Below, one piece after another: positions 24,615 to 34,066 of a stretch of DNA of 64,000 nt (the first letter of the stretch is position 1; each line of letters starts with the position of its first letter). Source of the DNA: Flavobacterium nitrogenifigens (GTDB lineage Bacteria; Bacteroidota; Bacteroidia; Flavobacteriales; Flavobacteriaceae); contig NZ_QJRI01000161.1 in NCBI RefSeq assembly GCF_003254565.1, positions 25,376-89,375 of the forward strand, read 5' to 3'. The notes under the pieces were generated by a model, which worked only from the letters and a program-made list of their open reading frames with translations, made no database searches and had not been told where the DNA came from. The position numbers and the translations under genes were made by a program.

Positions 24615-27600
24615 ATGAATGAAAAACAAATGCGGTATGCCAGCATAAGGACAATAGGAACAAAATTATTCCTATTTATGACTTTGTTTTTTGCCGCACT
24701 AACAGTAAAAGCTGAGAATGTTGACATTAACAAAAGAGTCACTTTAAAAGTTGATAATGAGAGTATAAAAAATATATTTCAAAGAATTGAAAATCAGGTT
24801 GATGTGCATTTTATGTACGAAAGTAGCCAAGTAAATGCCAATCAGAAATTAAGTTTAAAACTGAATAATGTAACGCTTGAACAGGCGTTGGATAAAATTT
24901 GCGGAAATGTGCTTCGATATGAGATTGTGAGTAACAATATCGTAATCAAGAAAAATCAGAAAGTTGCTTCTGCCGATCAGAATAAAATTATTGTTTCGGG
25001 AACTGTTTTCGGAGGAGACGATAATATGCCGTTGCCAGGAGTTGGAATTAAAGATAAAGGTTCAGACGCAGCAACAGCAACAGATTTTGACGGAACATTT
25101 AAATTGGAAGTAAATGCTTCAGAAGCGACACTTGTTTTTTCTTACGTGGGTTATATAACGCAAGAAGTAAAAGTTACGAGTTCGCAAAACATCACGGTAA
25201 AACTAGCAGCCGATGTAAAACAGCTTCAAGAAGTTGTAGTTATGGGTTACGGTAGTGTAAAAAAGAATGAAGTTTTAGGAGCAGTTGGTTCTGTTTCTAT
25301 GAAAGAAACTTCAAGCAGAACATACAACAACGCAGCCGAATTATTGCAAGGAACGGTTGCCGGAGTTACAGTAATTAACGATGGTGGTGACCCAACTGCA
25401 TCGCCAACAATCAACATTCGTGGTATTGGATCTTTGAATGCCGAAACGCCTTTAATCGTTTTGGACGGAATCATTTACAGTGGTTCTTTAAATACGATAA
25501 ATCCAAATGATATTGCATCGATAAACGTTTTAAAAGATGCTGCTTCTGCGGCAATTTATGGTGCAAGAGCTTCTGGCGGGGTAATTTTAATTACTTCTAA
25601 AAAAGGAGTTTCAGATAAAATTAATGTGAATGTTAACTACCAAGGAGGTTTTCAGAATGTAGCGAAAAAATTAGAGGTTTTAAACGCTGCAGAATATGCT
25701 GATGCGATGAATTTGGCGAGAGATAATGCAGGTTTGCCGAGAATTCCTGCTTTTGATCCTGCATTTGAACCAACAGCAAGAACAACAAAAACCAACTGGA
25801 TGGATGAAATTTTCCGTACAGGAGAAATTCAAGATTTGTCGCTTTCGGTAAACGGAAAAACAGAAAAATCTAATTTCTTTCTTTCTGGAAGTTATAGAAA
25901 AAACGAAGGTATTTTGCTAAATACGTATGGAGAGCGTTATACAGTACGAGCAAATTCTTCTTTTAAATTGGCAGATAATTTTACAATTGGAGAAAATATT
26001 TCGTACTCGTTGACTAATGGACAGACAGCCAATACTTCAAGTTCGTACACAGGAGCAATTCAAGCAGCGATTTTGTATCCGCCAAACGCAACAATTTATA
26101 GAGAAGATGGTTCAGGTCAATTTGGTGGTGTTCCAGAAAAATATATTGGTTCTTATGGAGACGTTATCAATCCGGTGGCGTATTTAAAAAGATTAGACAA
26201 TAAAAATCCTATTTCTACCATTTTGATCAATCCGTATGCAGAATGGGAAATTGTTCCAGGATTAAAAGTAAAATCGAACTGGGGTTATACTAGAATTCAG
26301 GACAACGCAACAGATTTTACAGTAAAAGTTACTGAGCCAGGAAAAATATTCGATTTCAACAGGTTGACGTTGAAAAATTTAACAGTTACCGATTTGTTAA
26401 GCGAGCAGACTATTTCTTATGAGAAATCATTCGGGAAACATAATTTGAAAGCTTTAGCTGGATATACGTATCAAGAGACAAAAAGAGATTTCTACACAGT
26501 TGAAGGAACAGGTTTTGATAACGAAGATCCATCACAGCGTTATTTATTAAATGCAAAATTGATTCAGCAGACCGCAGCTGGAAGATCAGATGAAATTATT
26601 TCTTCTTATGTGGGAAGAATCAATTACGATTTCAATCAGAAATATTTAATCTCGGGAATTGTTCGTCGTGACGGAACTTCAAAATTATTAGAAAATAACC
26701 GTTGGAAAGTGTATCCTTCAGTTTCTGCAGGTTGGTTAATTTCTGAAGAAAATTTCATGAAAGGCATCGAGCCAATCATCAGCAATTTAAAACTTCGTGC
26801 AAGCTGGGGACAAATTGGAAACTTAGGAAATCTAGGGCCATATCAGTTTAGTGTGCCTTTAGTGCAAACTCAAGCTTTAATTGGAGCAGTGCCATCAATT
26901 AATTATGGTTATGCTGAAAGCGAATTATCAAATCCGAATTTAAAATGGGAAAGTTCTGAGCAGACCAATATTGGTTTAGACTTTACGATGCTAAATAATA
27001 GTTTAGTAGGATCTGTTGATGCTTATGTAAAGAAAAACAAAGACATGTTGGTTCGTGACCAATTGCCAGGAGTTTCTGGAACTCCGCAAGGAAGAATTGT
27101 AAACTCAGGAGATGTTGAAAACAAAGGAATCGAGGTGAGTTTAACGTACCAAAAAACTCGTGGAGAATTTAAATTTGATGTTACGGCAAATGCTGGATTC
27201 TTAAGCAATAGAATTGTTTCTATTAAAGACGATTTGAATTCATTGGAGCCTTTGGGCTTAAGCCGAGTTCGTAGTTTGCCATTGGCAAATATTTACCAAG
27301 TTGGAAGTCCGGTTGGAGCTTTCTACGGATACCAGACAGACGGATTGTTTCAAAGCAATGATGAGGTGAAAGCGTATGTAAATAAAAACGGTGTAATGTA
27401 CCAGCCAAATGCGGTTGCGGGAGATATTAAATTTAAAGATGAAAATGGAGACGGCGTAATCAACAACAGCGATAGAGTAGTGTTAGGAAGTCCTTTCCCG
27501 AAGACAACGTATAGTTTGAATGCCAATTTCAGATACAAAGGATTTGATATGAATATTTTCTTCACAGGTGCTGCAGGAAATAGCGTTTTCAATGCTGTAA

Positions 27601-27983
27601 AACATACAGGCTTAAATGCTTCTTTCCCAGGTTACAACTTATTGGCAGATTCAAAAGATGCTTGGTCGCCAACGAATACCAATACCAATGTTCCAGTTCT
27701 TTCGTCTACAGATAACAATAACAACTTCGGACGTATTTCTGATTTGTTTATCGAAGATGCTTCTTTCTTAAGATTGAAAAACGTTTCGATTGGTTATACC
27801 ATTAAAGAAAGCTGGTTGAACGGAAAAGCAAAATTGAGATTCTTTATTTCTGGACAAAACTTATTTACGATTACTAATTATTCTGGAATGGATCCTGAAG
27901 TTGGTCTTAAAAACTTCGGATTAGATTTAGGACGTTATCCGCTTTCTCGTATTTACATGACTGGTGTTAACGCAACTTTTTAA
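24615..27983 (+). CDS. SusC-family TonB-dependent transporter with STN signalling domain (1122 aa)
   Basis: A signal sequence (LFLFMTLFFAALTVKAENV) is followed by an STN domain (VTLKVDNESIKNIFQRIENQ; ISLKL...LEQALDKI), a CarboxypepD-like beta domain (IIVSGTVFGGDDNMPLPGVG), a plug (VVVMGYGSVKKNEVLGAVGS; GSLNAETPLIVLDGIIYSGS) and a C-terminal barrel ending in MTGVNATF. The STN domain makes this a transducer for the FecR protein encoded just upstream. It would import the substrate through the outer membrane with the SusD partner 19 nt downstream. Confidence 0.93.
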   Translation: MNEKQMRYASIRTIGTKLFLFMTLFFAALTVKAENVDINKRVTLKVDNESIKNIFQRIENQVDVHFMYESSQVNANQKLSLKLNNVTLEQALDKICGNVLRYEIVSNNIVIKKNQKVASADQNKIIVSGTVFGGDDNMPLPGVGIKDKGSDAATATDFDGTFKLEVNASEATLVFSYVGYITQEVKVTSSQNITVKLAADVKQLQEVVVMGYGSVKKNEVLGAVGSVSMKETSSRTYNNAAELLQGTVAGVTVINDGGDPTASPTINIRGIGSLNAETPLIVLDGIIYSGSLNTINPNDIASINVLKDAASAAIYGARASGGVILITSKKGVSDKINVNVNYQGGFQNVAKKLEVLNAAEYADAMNLARDNAGLPRIPAFDPAFEPTARTTKTNWMDEIFRTGEIQDLSLSVNGKTEKSNFFLSGSYRKNEGILLNTYGERYTVRANSSFKLADNFTIGENISYSLTNGQTANTSSSYTGAIQAAILYPPNATIYREDGSGQFGGVPEKYIGSYGDVINPVAYLKRLDNKNPISTILINPYAEWEIVPGLKVKSNWGYTRIQDNATDFTVKVTEPGKIFDFNRLTLKNLTVTDLLSEQTISYEKSFGKHNLKALAGYTYQETKRDFYTVEGTGFDNEDPSQRYLLNAKLIQQTAAGRSDEIISSYVGRINYDFNQKYLISGIVRRDGTSKLLENNRWKVYPSVSAGWLISEENFMKGIEPIISNLKLRASWGQIGNLGNLGPYQFSVPLVQTQALIGAVPSINYGYAESELSNPNLKWESSEQTNIGLDFTMLNNSLVGSVDAYVKKNKDMLVRDQLPGVSGTPQGRIVNSGDVENKGIEVSLTYQKTRGEFKFDVTANAGFLSNRIVSIKDDLNSLEPLGLSRVRSLPLANIYQVGSPVGAFYGYQTDGLFQSNDEVKAYVNKNGVMYQPNAVAGDIKFKDENGDGVINNSDRVVLGSPFPKTTYSLNANFRYKGFDMNIFFTGAAGNSVFNAVKHTGLNASFPGYNLLADSKDAWSPTNTNTNVPVLSSTDNNNNFGRISDLFIEDASFLRLKNVSIGYTIKESWLNGKAKLRFFISGQNLFTITNYSGMDPEVGLKNFGLDLGRYPLSRIYMTGVNATF

Positions 27984-28002
27984 AAAATAAAAAACAATTA
28001 AA

Positions 28003-29538
28003 ATGAAAAAAATAAGTCTTTTATTATTGAGTTTTGTGCTTTTGGTAAGCACTTCGGCTTGTGAAAGCGAACTTGATGTTGTGCCGCAAGGAGCGCCTTC
28101 GAGCGGGAATTTCTGGAAAACACCAGCAGATGCAAAAGCAGGAGTAAATGCAATTTATGCTTTGTATTCTGATGATAATATGTACGGTCGTGGTTTCTTT
28201 TGGCTGAATAATGCCAGCGATGATATTGGAACAAAACCAAGACAAAATGCAGAAAGAATCAAAAATTTTATTGTAGACGGATCAGAATCGGATACTAAAG
28301 ATATTTGGAGAATTCACTACGAAATTATGAAGCGTTGTAATGACGTGATTCGTAATATTCCAAACATTTCTTTGGATGAAAAAACAAGAAACGGAATGTT
28401 AGGAGAAGCTTATTTTAATCATGCCGTAATGCATTTAGAATTGGCTTATCATTATGGAGACGATCGTGCAGGAATTCCGATTCAGGACAGAGAAAATCCA
28501 ACAAATGTTTATGTGCCTCGTGCAAAGAATGTTGCGGAAAACTATGCTTACATTGCAGCAGATTTAATCAAAGCAGCCGATTTATTGCCCTATTTTGATC
28601 AGCTTACGCCAGACAATCGCGGACGCGCTCACAAAACTGCAGCTTGGGCTTATTTAGTGCGCACGTATTTGTATGCAAAAGATTGGGACAATGCCATCAA
28701 ATATGCGAATATGATTGTGGCTAGCGGAAAACACAAGTTATTAGACAACTTTGAAGATGTGTTTAAAATCAGTAACAACTGGTCTTCAGAATATATTTGG
28801 TCGGTAACTTCAAGCGCAGAAAACACTTCTTTAGGCTCTATTTTTCCTGGAGTTTGTTTAGAAGATAAAGGTTGGGGAGTTTACAACGGTTGGGGAAATT
28901 TCTATCCAACAAAAGAATTATTTGATACTTATGCTCCAAACGATAAAAGACGTGGTGCTACAATTCTACAAAAAGGAGACAAATTTGTTTACTTCGGAGA
29001 GACAGTAACCTTCAATGAAGGAAATCACGTAGTAAGTTCAAGTAACAGAACAGGTTATCAGTTTAAAAAATACATGGAGCCGTTCAGTTATCCAAAAACG
29101 ACTTCAGGCGGAGTAGACATTCGTTATGTAAATGCAAATGGAGACAAACCTTCAACAGCTTTAAATGTTCCTCTTTTACGTTATGCAGATGTGATTTTGA
29201 TGTTAGCGGAAGCGAAATTAATGAAAGGCCAAAACGCAGACACAGAAATCAATATGATTCGTCACCGTGCAGGTCTTGCAGATATTTCTGGTGCTACAAT
29301 GGTCGATTTAAAAAGAGAAAGAAGATGCGAACTGGCAGGAGAGTGGACAGATCGCCATTTTGATTTAGTGCGTTGGGGAGATGCAAAAGAAACTTATGCA
29401 AAACCATTACACCATTATAACGGAAGCGTTATTTATCCTGCTCGTAATTTCAATCCTGCAATTCATCATGTGTGGCCAATTCCGCCAGATGAAATCGCAG
29501 TAAGCAAAGGAGCTTTGACTCAAAACCAAGGCTGGTAA
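28003..29538 (+). CDS. SusD/RagB-family surface lipoprotein (511 aa)
   Basis: MKKISLLLLSFVLLVSTSAC is a lipoprotein signal ending in the lipobox cysteine. TPR-like helices (AEDYxY...; GRAHKTAAWAYLVRTYLYAK) and the C-terminal SusD core (LRYADVILMLAEAKL; RHFDLVRWG; WPIPPDEI) are present. It forms the lid of the SusC encoded 19 nt upstream and determines which ligand is captured. Its neighbour downstream is a phosphatase, so the ligand may be a phosphorylated organic compound. Confidence 0.92.
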   Translation: MKKISLLLLSFVLLVSTSACESELDVVPQGAPSSGNFWKTPADAKAGVNAIYALYSDDNMYGRGFFWLNNASDDIGTKPRQNAERIKNFIVDGSESDTKDIWRIHYEIMKRCNDVIRNIPNISLDEKTRNGMLGEAYFNHAVMHLELAYHYGDDRAGIPIQDRENPTNVYVPRAKNVAENYAYIAADLIKAADLLPYFDQLTPDNRGRAHKTAAWAYLVRTYLYAKDWDNAIKYANMIVASGKHKLLDNFEDVFKISNNWSSEYIWSVTSSAENTSLGSIFPGVCLEDKGWGVYNGWGNFYPTKELFDTYAPNDKRRGATILQKGDKFVYFGETVTFNEGNHVVSSSNRTGYQFKKYMEPFSYPKTTSGGVDIRYVNANGDKPSTALNVPLLRYADVILMLAEAKLMKGQNADTEINMIRHRAGLADISGATMVDLKRERRCELAGEWTDRHFDLVRWGDAKETYAKPLHHYNGSVIYPARNFNPAIHHVWPIPPDEIAVSKGALTQNQGW

Positions 29539-29660
29539 TAAAAAAATTCGTTGTGTTTTTTTAGTTTTTTACGCTGCAGTCTTGGTCAGGAGACTGCAGT
29601 TGTAAAAAAACAGAGTAAAGTTTGTCATTTCGAGGAATGGCAAGTCGTACGCATTCACAC

Positions 29661-29799
29661 AATCTTGTCATTTCGACAAAGGAGAAATCCTCACAAGAAG
29701 CTCCGCAATCTAAAACCCCAATCTTTGCAGAGTTACTTACGAAGATTTGCTGCGCCTGTTCGCTATCGCTCGAGTCTCCTTCGTCGAAATGACAAGATT
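29661..29799. repeat. Palindromic intergenic element (139 bp, MITE/REP-like)
   Basis: AATCTTGTCATTTCGAC at the left and GTCGAAATGACAAGATT at the right are perfect 17-bp terminal inverted repeats; pairing continues inward as AAGGAG/CTCCTT. A partial related piece GTCATTTCGAGGAATGGCAA lies just left at 29626. Small frames over it are shadows. The remaining part of 29539-29941 holds no gene. Confidence 0.7.
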
Positions 29800-29941
29800 A
29801 CTTTTTACTATGTGCATTTAAACAAGTGAAACGCCTATACACATAAAGAAAAGCTATGTTTCTATGTGTTAAAAAATAAATAGCATAAACCAAATTCTAA
29901 TAAAGTGACCTACAGCTTTAAAAGAATATAAATCATTTTCG

Positions 29942-31759
29942 ATGAAAAAAATAATCACCCTTTTTTGCCTTCAATTTTGCCTCTTTGCGCAAGCGCAAGA
30001 ATACAGTTCTTCTAATATTCATTCGCATAACGATTACGAAAGCAAATTGCCATTTTATGGAGCCTATTCTAACGAAACAGGAGTTATAGAAGCCGATGTT
30101 TTTTTAGTAAATAATGAGCTGTTTGTGGCTCACACTTCTAAAGAAATTGCTCCTCACAATACACTTAAAAGCATGTATTTGGAACCGCTTTCTGCTAAAT
30201 TAAAAACGTTGGAAGGAAAAGTGTATCCTAGCAATAAATCATTGATTTTAATGATTGATATTAAGTCTGATGCCGATTCGACTTTGAAAGCAATTACACA
30301 ACAATTGAAAACTTTTCCTGATATCATTTCTAATAAAAATATAAAAGTGGTTATTTCTGGAAACAGACCTTTGCCGTCACTATGGAAGGAATATCCAGAT
30401 TTTATTTATTTTGACGGAAGGCTGAATGAAAACTACACTTCAGATCAATTGGCGAGAGTTGAAATGATTAGCGAAGACTTGCATGAAATCACAGTTTGGA
30501 ACGGAAAAGGTGTTTTGACGCAGCCAGATTCTGAAAAAATTCAGGCAATTATCAAAAAAGTCCACGATCAAAATAAAAAGATAAGATTCTGGGCTACGCA
30601 AGACAACGTGAATACGTATATGACTTTGATGAATTTAAAAGTTGATTTTATAGGAACAGATAAAGTAGCTGAGCTAACTCAATTTATAAATAATATTAAA
30701 ACGACATTTTATCAAAATACAGAATTTCACCAAGAGTATGTTCCTAAAAATGTTTTCAAGAATAAACGCCCAAAAAATGTTATTCTTTTAATTGGGGACG
30801 GAATGGGATTAGCACAAATTTATTCTGGTTACACGGCAAACAAAGGGCAATTGAGTTTATTTAATATTCCAACACAAGGATTCTCGATCACAAAAGCTTC
30901 AGATAGTTATATTACAGATTCGGCAGCAGGTGCAACGGCAATGGCTACAGGACATAAAACCAATAATCGTTTTATAAGTGTTGATGAACAAGGAAAACCG
31001 CTTCAGACCATTGCAGAACAATTGGCAAAGAAAAACTATAAAACGGCCATTATTTCTGCTGGAAATATTACAGATGCAACTCCAGCGGCATTTTATGCGC
31101 ATCGGCCAGAAAGAAGTTTAAGCGAACCAATTGCAAATGATTTTCTTTCGAATCCGTCGGATATTTTAATTGGAGGAGGACAGAAAGAATTTATTTCTAG
31201 AAAAGATGGTAAAGATTTGTCTAAAACTTTAATCGAAAAAGGATATACTTTTTCAGATAAATTCTCGAGTTTAGATACCATTAAGAACAGCAAATTTGTA
31301 GTTTTAGAAGATGCAGCGGTAGTTTCTATGAAAAACGGAAGGGGAGATTTTCTAACTAAATCTTTAGCGAAAGCGACCAACACTTTTTCAAAAACAAAGA
31401 ATCCGTTTTTTATTATGGCCGAAGGCGCTCAAATTGATTACGGCGGACACCAGAATAATGTGGAATATGTTGTGAGAGAAATGCTGGATTTTGACAAACT
31501 GGTTGGTCAGGCAATGGAATTTGTAGATAAAAATCCAGAAACTTTGTTAATCGTAACCGCAGATCACGAAACTGGCGGATTATCATTAATTGACGGAAGT
31601 ATTGAAAAAGGCTACGTTCACGGAAGTTTCAGCACAAACGATCATACCGCAATTCCAGTTCCTGTTTTTGCCTACGGTCCAGGTTCTGAGAAATTCATGG
31701 GAGTTTACCAGAATACAGCAATTTATTATAAGATTATGGAGTTGATTGGAGGGAAATGA
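29942..31759 (+). CDS. Secreted GDPD/PI-PLC-like domain fused to alkaline phosphatase (605 aa)
   Basis: A signal peptide (MKKIITLFCLQFCLFAQAQ) is followed by residues ~25-240 with a PI-PLC/GDPD-superfamily look (NIHSHNDYESKLPFYGAYSN; GVIEADVFLVNNELFVAHT). From ~275 on it is an alkaline phosphatase: D286 in LIGDGMG, nucleophile S327 in TDSAAGATAMATG, then GHKTNN, AEGAQIDYGG and TADHETGG. The fusion should release a phosphomonoester from a diester and then free phosphate. It follows the SusC/SusD pair and probably processes their substrate, although ~400 nt with a repeat intervene. Confidence 0.88.
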   Translation: MKKIITLFCLQFCLFAQAQEYSSSNIHSHNDYESKLPFYGAYSNETGVIEADVFLVNNELFVAHTSKEIAPHNTLKSMYLEPLSAKLKTLEGKVYPSNKSLILMIDIKSDADSTLKAITQQLKTFPDIISNKNIKVVISGNRPLPSLWKEYPDFIYFDGRLNENYTSDQLARVEMISEDLHEITVWNGKGVLTQPDSEKIQAIIKKVHDQNKKIRFWATQDNVNTYMTLMNLKVDFIGTDKVAELTQFINNIKTTFYQNTEFHQEYVPKNVFKNKRPKNVILLIGDGMGLAQIYSGYTANKGQLSLFNIPTQGFSITKASDSYITDSAAGATAMATGHKTNNRFISVDEQGKPLQTIAEQLAKKNYKTAIISAGNITDATPAAFYAHRPERSLSEPIANDFLSNPSDILIGGGQKEFISRKDGKDLSKTLIEKGYTFSDKFSSLDTIKNSKFVVLEDAAVVSMKNGRGDFLTKSLAKATNTFSKTKNPFFIMAEGAQIDYGGHQNNVEYVVREMLDFDKLVGQAMEFVDKNPETLLIVTADHETGGLSLIDGSIEKGYVHGSFSTNDHTAIPVPVFAYGPGSEKFMGVYQNTAIYYKIMELIGGK

Positions 31760-31781
31760 TTTGTTTTCAATTGATATAAAA

Positions 31782-31820
31782 TTCAAAAAGGAGCGTCTGA
31801 AAAGACAGCTCCTTTTTGAA
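31782..31820. terminator. Bidirectional terminator after the phosphatase gene
   Basis: TTCAAAAAGGAGC (31782-31794) and GCTCCTTTTTGAA (31808-31820) form a perfect 13-bp stem. Confidence 0.85.
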
Positions 31821-31824
31821 TTCA

Positions 31825-32038
31825 GAAATATATCGCTCCGCTGGAGCTTTTTAATCGTTGTCTTTGAATTTTTTTTCTATAAATATTTCGCTCTTCCAGA
31901 GCTTGAGAACTTTTTTCAAATCCCAGTGAAACAATATATTAGCTTTAGATTGTGTCTTAGAAAAGTCCCAGAGGGACGAAATATTTATAGAAATAGAATT
32001 GCGGTTTAAGAAAGAGCCCCAGCGGGATGAAATATATT
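31825..32038. repeat. Nested palindromic intergenic repeat (~214 bp)
   Basis: The outer arms GAAATATATCGCTCCGCTGG and CCAGCGGGATGAAATATATT are near-inverted copies, and inner arms TATAAATATTTCG...CCAGAG and CCCAGAGGGACGAAATATTT-ATA are also inverted. The CCAGxGGGACGAAATAT core resembles a Bacteroidota intergenic repeat family. It lies between two convergent genes and no credible gene is inside. Confidence 0.6.
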
Positions 32039-32069
32039 ATTTCGGCTAATTTTAAACGTTACATTTTAT

Positions 32070-33674
32070 TTATTTTCCTTTCAATAAATTAATGCTCACC
32101 GTTGCGGTATCAGCATCTGGAAATCGTTTAAAAATTGATTTATCTGGAAATAATCCTGCTTCAGCTGCAATTGCATTAAAAACGTCAATTTCAACAATAT
32201 ACTGATCTGAAAAACCGTGAGTAGCATCATATGCTGTTGCAGGAGTTTTGCCTAAATTATGAGCTGTAAGTTTCGGATTTATAGTATGAAGTTCAATTAG
32301 AAGCAAACCAAATTTATGTACATACGGTGACCACTTTTGTAAATGTTCTAAAAGGTTGTCTTCAACCAGATTGTTACTGATTCTTTTTCCTCTGTAAGCA
32401 AATGCACCTGTTGAGGTACTGACTCTGTTTGGGTTAATATGTTTTGGATCTTGCCAAATTCGATTATGATCTAAAAATGTTCTCACATTGAGCAGATCTT
32501 TGAGATCAATATTATAATTTTCTTTCAAATCATTGGCTAGTAAATCAGGACGGCCTATATCGCCCCAAATTACTTTTGCCCAAATATCTGCGTTTATCAG
32601 ATTGGCTCGGGTTACTTTCAAAGCGGTTTGGTTATAATCGACTCCAACTATAAACAGCGGATATTCGTCGAGCATTTTTCCTCTTAAAGTTTGTCTGTCG
32701 ATTACTTCAAAAATATGTTGTAGAAAAGCGCCATTTCCGCAACCCATATCGAGAATTCCTTTTGGCTGTTCTTCAATAGGAAGATTAAAAAGCTTGATAA
32801 GAATTTCGTCAACCACTTTAAAATAAGTATCATGAGCGCCACCGCTTCCCCAAACATTCATTTCACGATCCACATGAAGTTCGTTTTCACCTTCAGTTGT
32901 TCGTAGAATATCTGGATTACCAAAAATCAATTCTTCGATTTTAGCAAAAGTAGGCAGATAAGAAACTGTAACACCATATGCGCTAGCTCTTTTAGCAAAA
33001 AATAAACCAGCTTCAGTAAATTGATAATTGCCACTTTTTTCCAGAAACCAACCAAGATGAACAAAAAAGTCTAATATTTTTTTAAAGTTTTCTGGCGATT
33101 TATGAAACTCTTCGGGTCTAAAAGAAGTTTCCATAAAATACTTATGAAACATTCCGTTCATTGCCAACCGCACAATTGTTGGGCCTATAAGGTAGCCTTC
33201 AATATGTTTTAAAATTTGTTCTTGAATACTGTTTTTCAACAGATCATCTGAAGGTTCGATGTTGTATCTTTTTTTATATTTTTCAAAAATTGTATTGAGC
33301 TTTTCAAAAGGAACATCTTCAAATAAACGCGAATGAAATTGAATTGATAACTGTAGCAAACTCACCACATCTTCATAAAGATAAAATAATGAAAAAGCTG
33401 TTTCTGTTTTTTCGTTGACTGAAATTGTGATTTCCTGCTTTTTATTATCAACGTCATAATCTAGAAATCCCTGAGAAGCCAGAACTCTCAAACCCACATT
33501 CAGATAACCTTCGTTGGCTTTAAAAGCAGTAGTAAGCTCAGATAATGTGAGCTTTTCTTTGCTTAATATAAATTCTAAAACCGATTTGTTTTTGAATGCT
33601 ATCGCTACAGGAGCAGTAACTAATCCGTCAAGATGTCTGAAAATTGAACCTAAAAGCTGTGATTTATCGTTCAT
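32070..33674 (-). CDS. SAM-dependent methyltransferase with winged-helix-like N-terminus (534 aa)
   Basis: The N-terminal ~290 residues have a dimerisation or winged-helix-like pattern (KLTLSELTTAFKANEGYLNV; LRVLASQGFLDYDVDNKKQE) seen twice (about 25-85 and 195-255). The Rossmann motif I is I307-L-D-M-G-C-G-N-G-A-F, followed by GVDYNQTALKVTRANLINAD. The architecture resembles large natural-product methyltransferases (AprA-like) more than housekeeping enzymes. It is alone, convergent with the phosphatase gene and divergent from lacI. Substrate unknown. Confidence 0.75.
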   Translation of the reverse strand: MNDKSQLLGSIFRHLDGLVTAPVAIAFKNKSVLEFILSKEKLTLSELTTAFKANEGYLNVGLRVLASQGFLDYDVDNKKQEITISVNEKTETAFSLFYLYEDVVSLLQLSIQFHSRLFEDVPFEKLNTIFEKYKKRYNIEPSDDLLKNSIQEQILKHIEGYLIGPTIVRLAMNGMFHKYFMETSFRPEEFHKSPENFKKILDFFVHLGWFLEKSGNYQFTEAGLFFAKRASAYGVTVSYLPTFAKIEELIFGNPDILRTTEGENELHVDREMNVWGSGGAHDTYFKVVDEILIKLFNLPIEEQPKGILDMGCGNGAFLQHIFEVIDRQTLRGKMLDEYPLFIVGVDYNQTALKVTRANLINADIWAKVIWGDIGRPDLLANDLKENYNIDLKDLLNVRTFLDHNRIWQDPKHINPNRVSTSTGAFAYRGKRISNNLVEDNLLEHLQKWSPYVHKFGLLLIELHTINPKLTAHNLGKTPATAYDATHGFSDQYIVEIDVFNAIAAEAGLFPDKSIFKRFPDADTATVSINLLKGK

Positions 33675-33991
33675 AATACAAAGAGTGAAGGTTTAGTTTA
33701 AAAATAGTGATTTTTTTCTTATTTGCTGCATGTTGTTTCTCGTTGCGTTGAGTTTTGTTTTTGATTTTTCTAAAAAAGCTGATTTGAAATAATCATCAAT
33801 TTTAAGCTTCTTTTCAAAAAACAAACAATAAAAATTACTAAAAATTCTATAAAAAATCAGCTAAAAAGGCGCTAAAACCGCAAAATTCACATTAAAAGTC
33901 AAAATGACAATAACTTAGTAAAATCTAGTATTTGCTGAATTTTTCATTTTATTTTCCGTGTAAAAAAGAGATTTGTTGAAAAAAAATTTTA

Positions 33992-34005
33992 CTAAAACGT
34001 TTTTG
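33992..34005. promoter_or_regulatory. Candidate LacI-family operator before lacI
   Basis: CTAAAACGTTTTTG, centred on CG as LacI/GalR operators usually are, 61 nt before the regulator's start codon. A related site lies before susC at 35121. The rest of the 33675-34066 gap holds no gene. Confidence 0.5.
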
Positions 34006-34066
34006 TAAGCTTCACTTGCATATATTTGCGATGTACTAAGTATTCAAAAAAATAATTTGTAGCCAG

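Noticed and set aside
29551..29829. 92-aa plus-strand frame rich in Arg/Ser/Leu
   Set aside because: It reads through a palindromic repeat element; composition is that of the repeat.
31746..32009. 87-aa plus-strand frame after the phosphatase
   Set aside because: It spans a terminator and the nested palindromic repeat.
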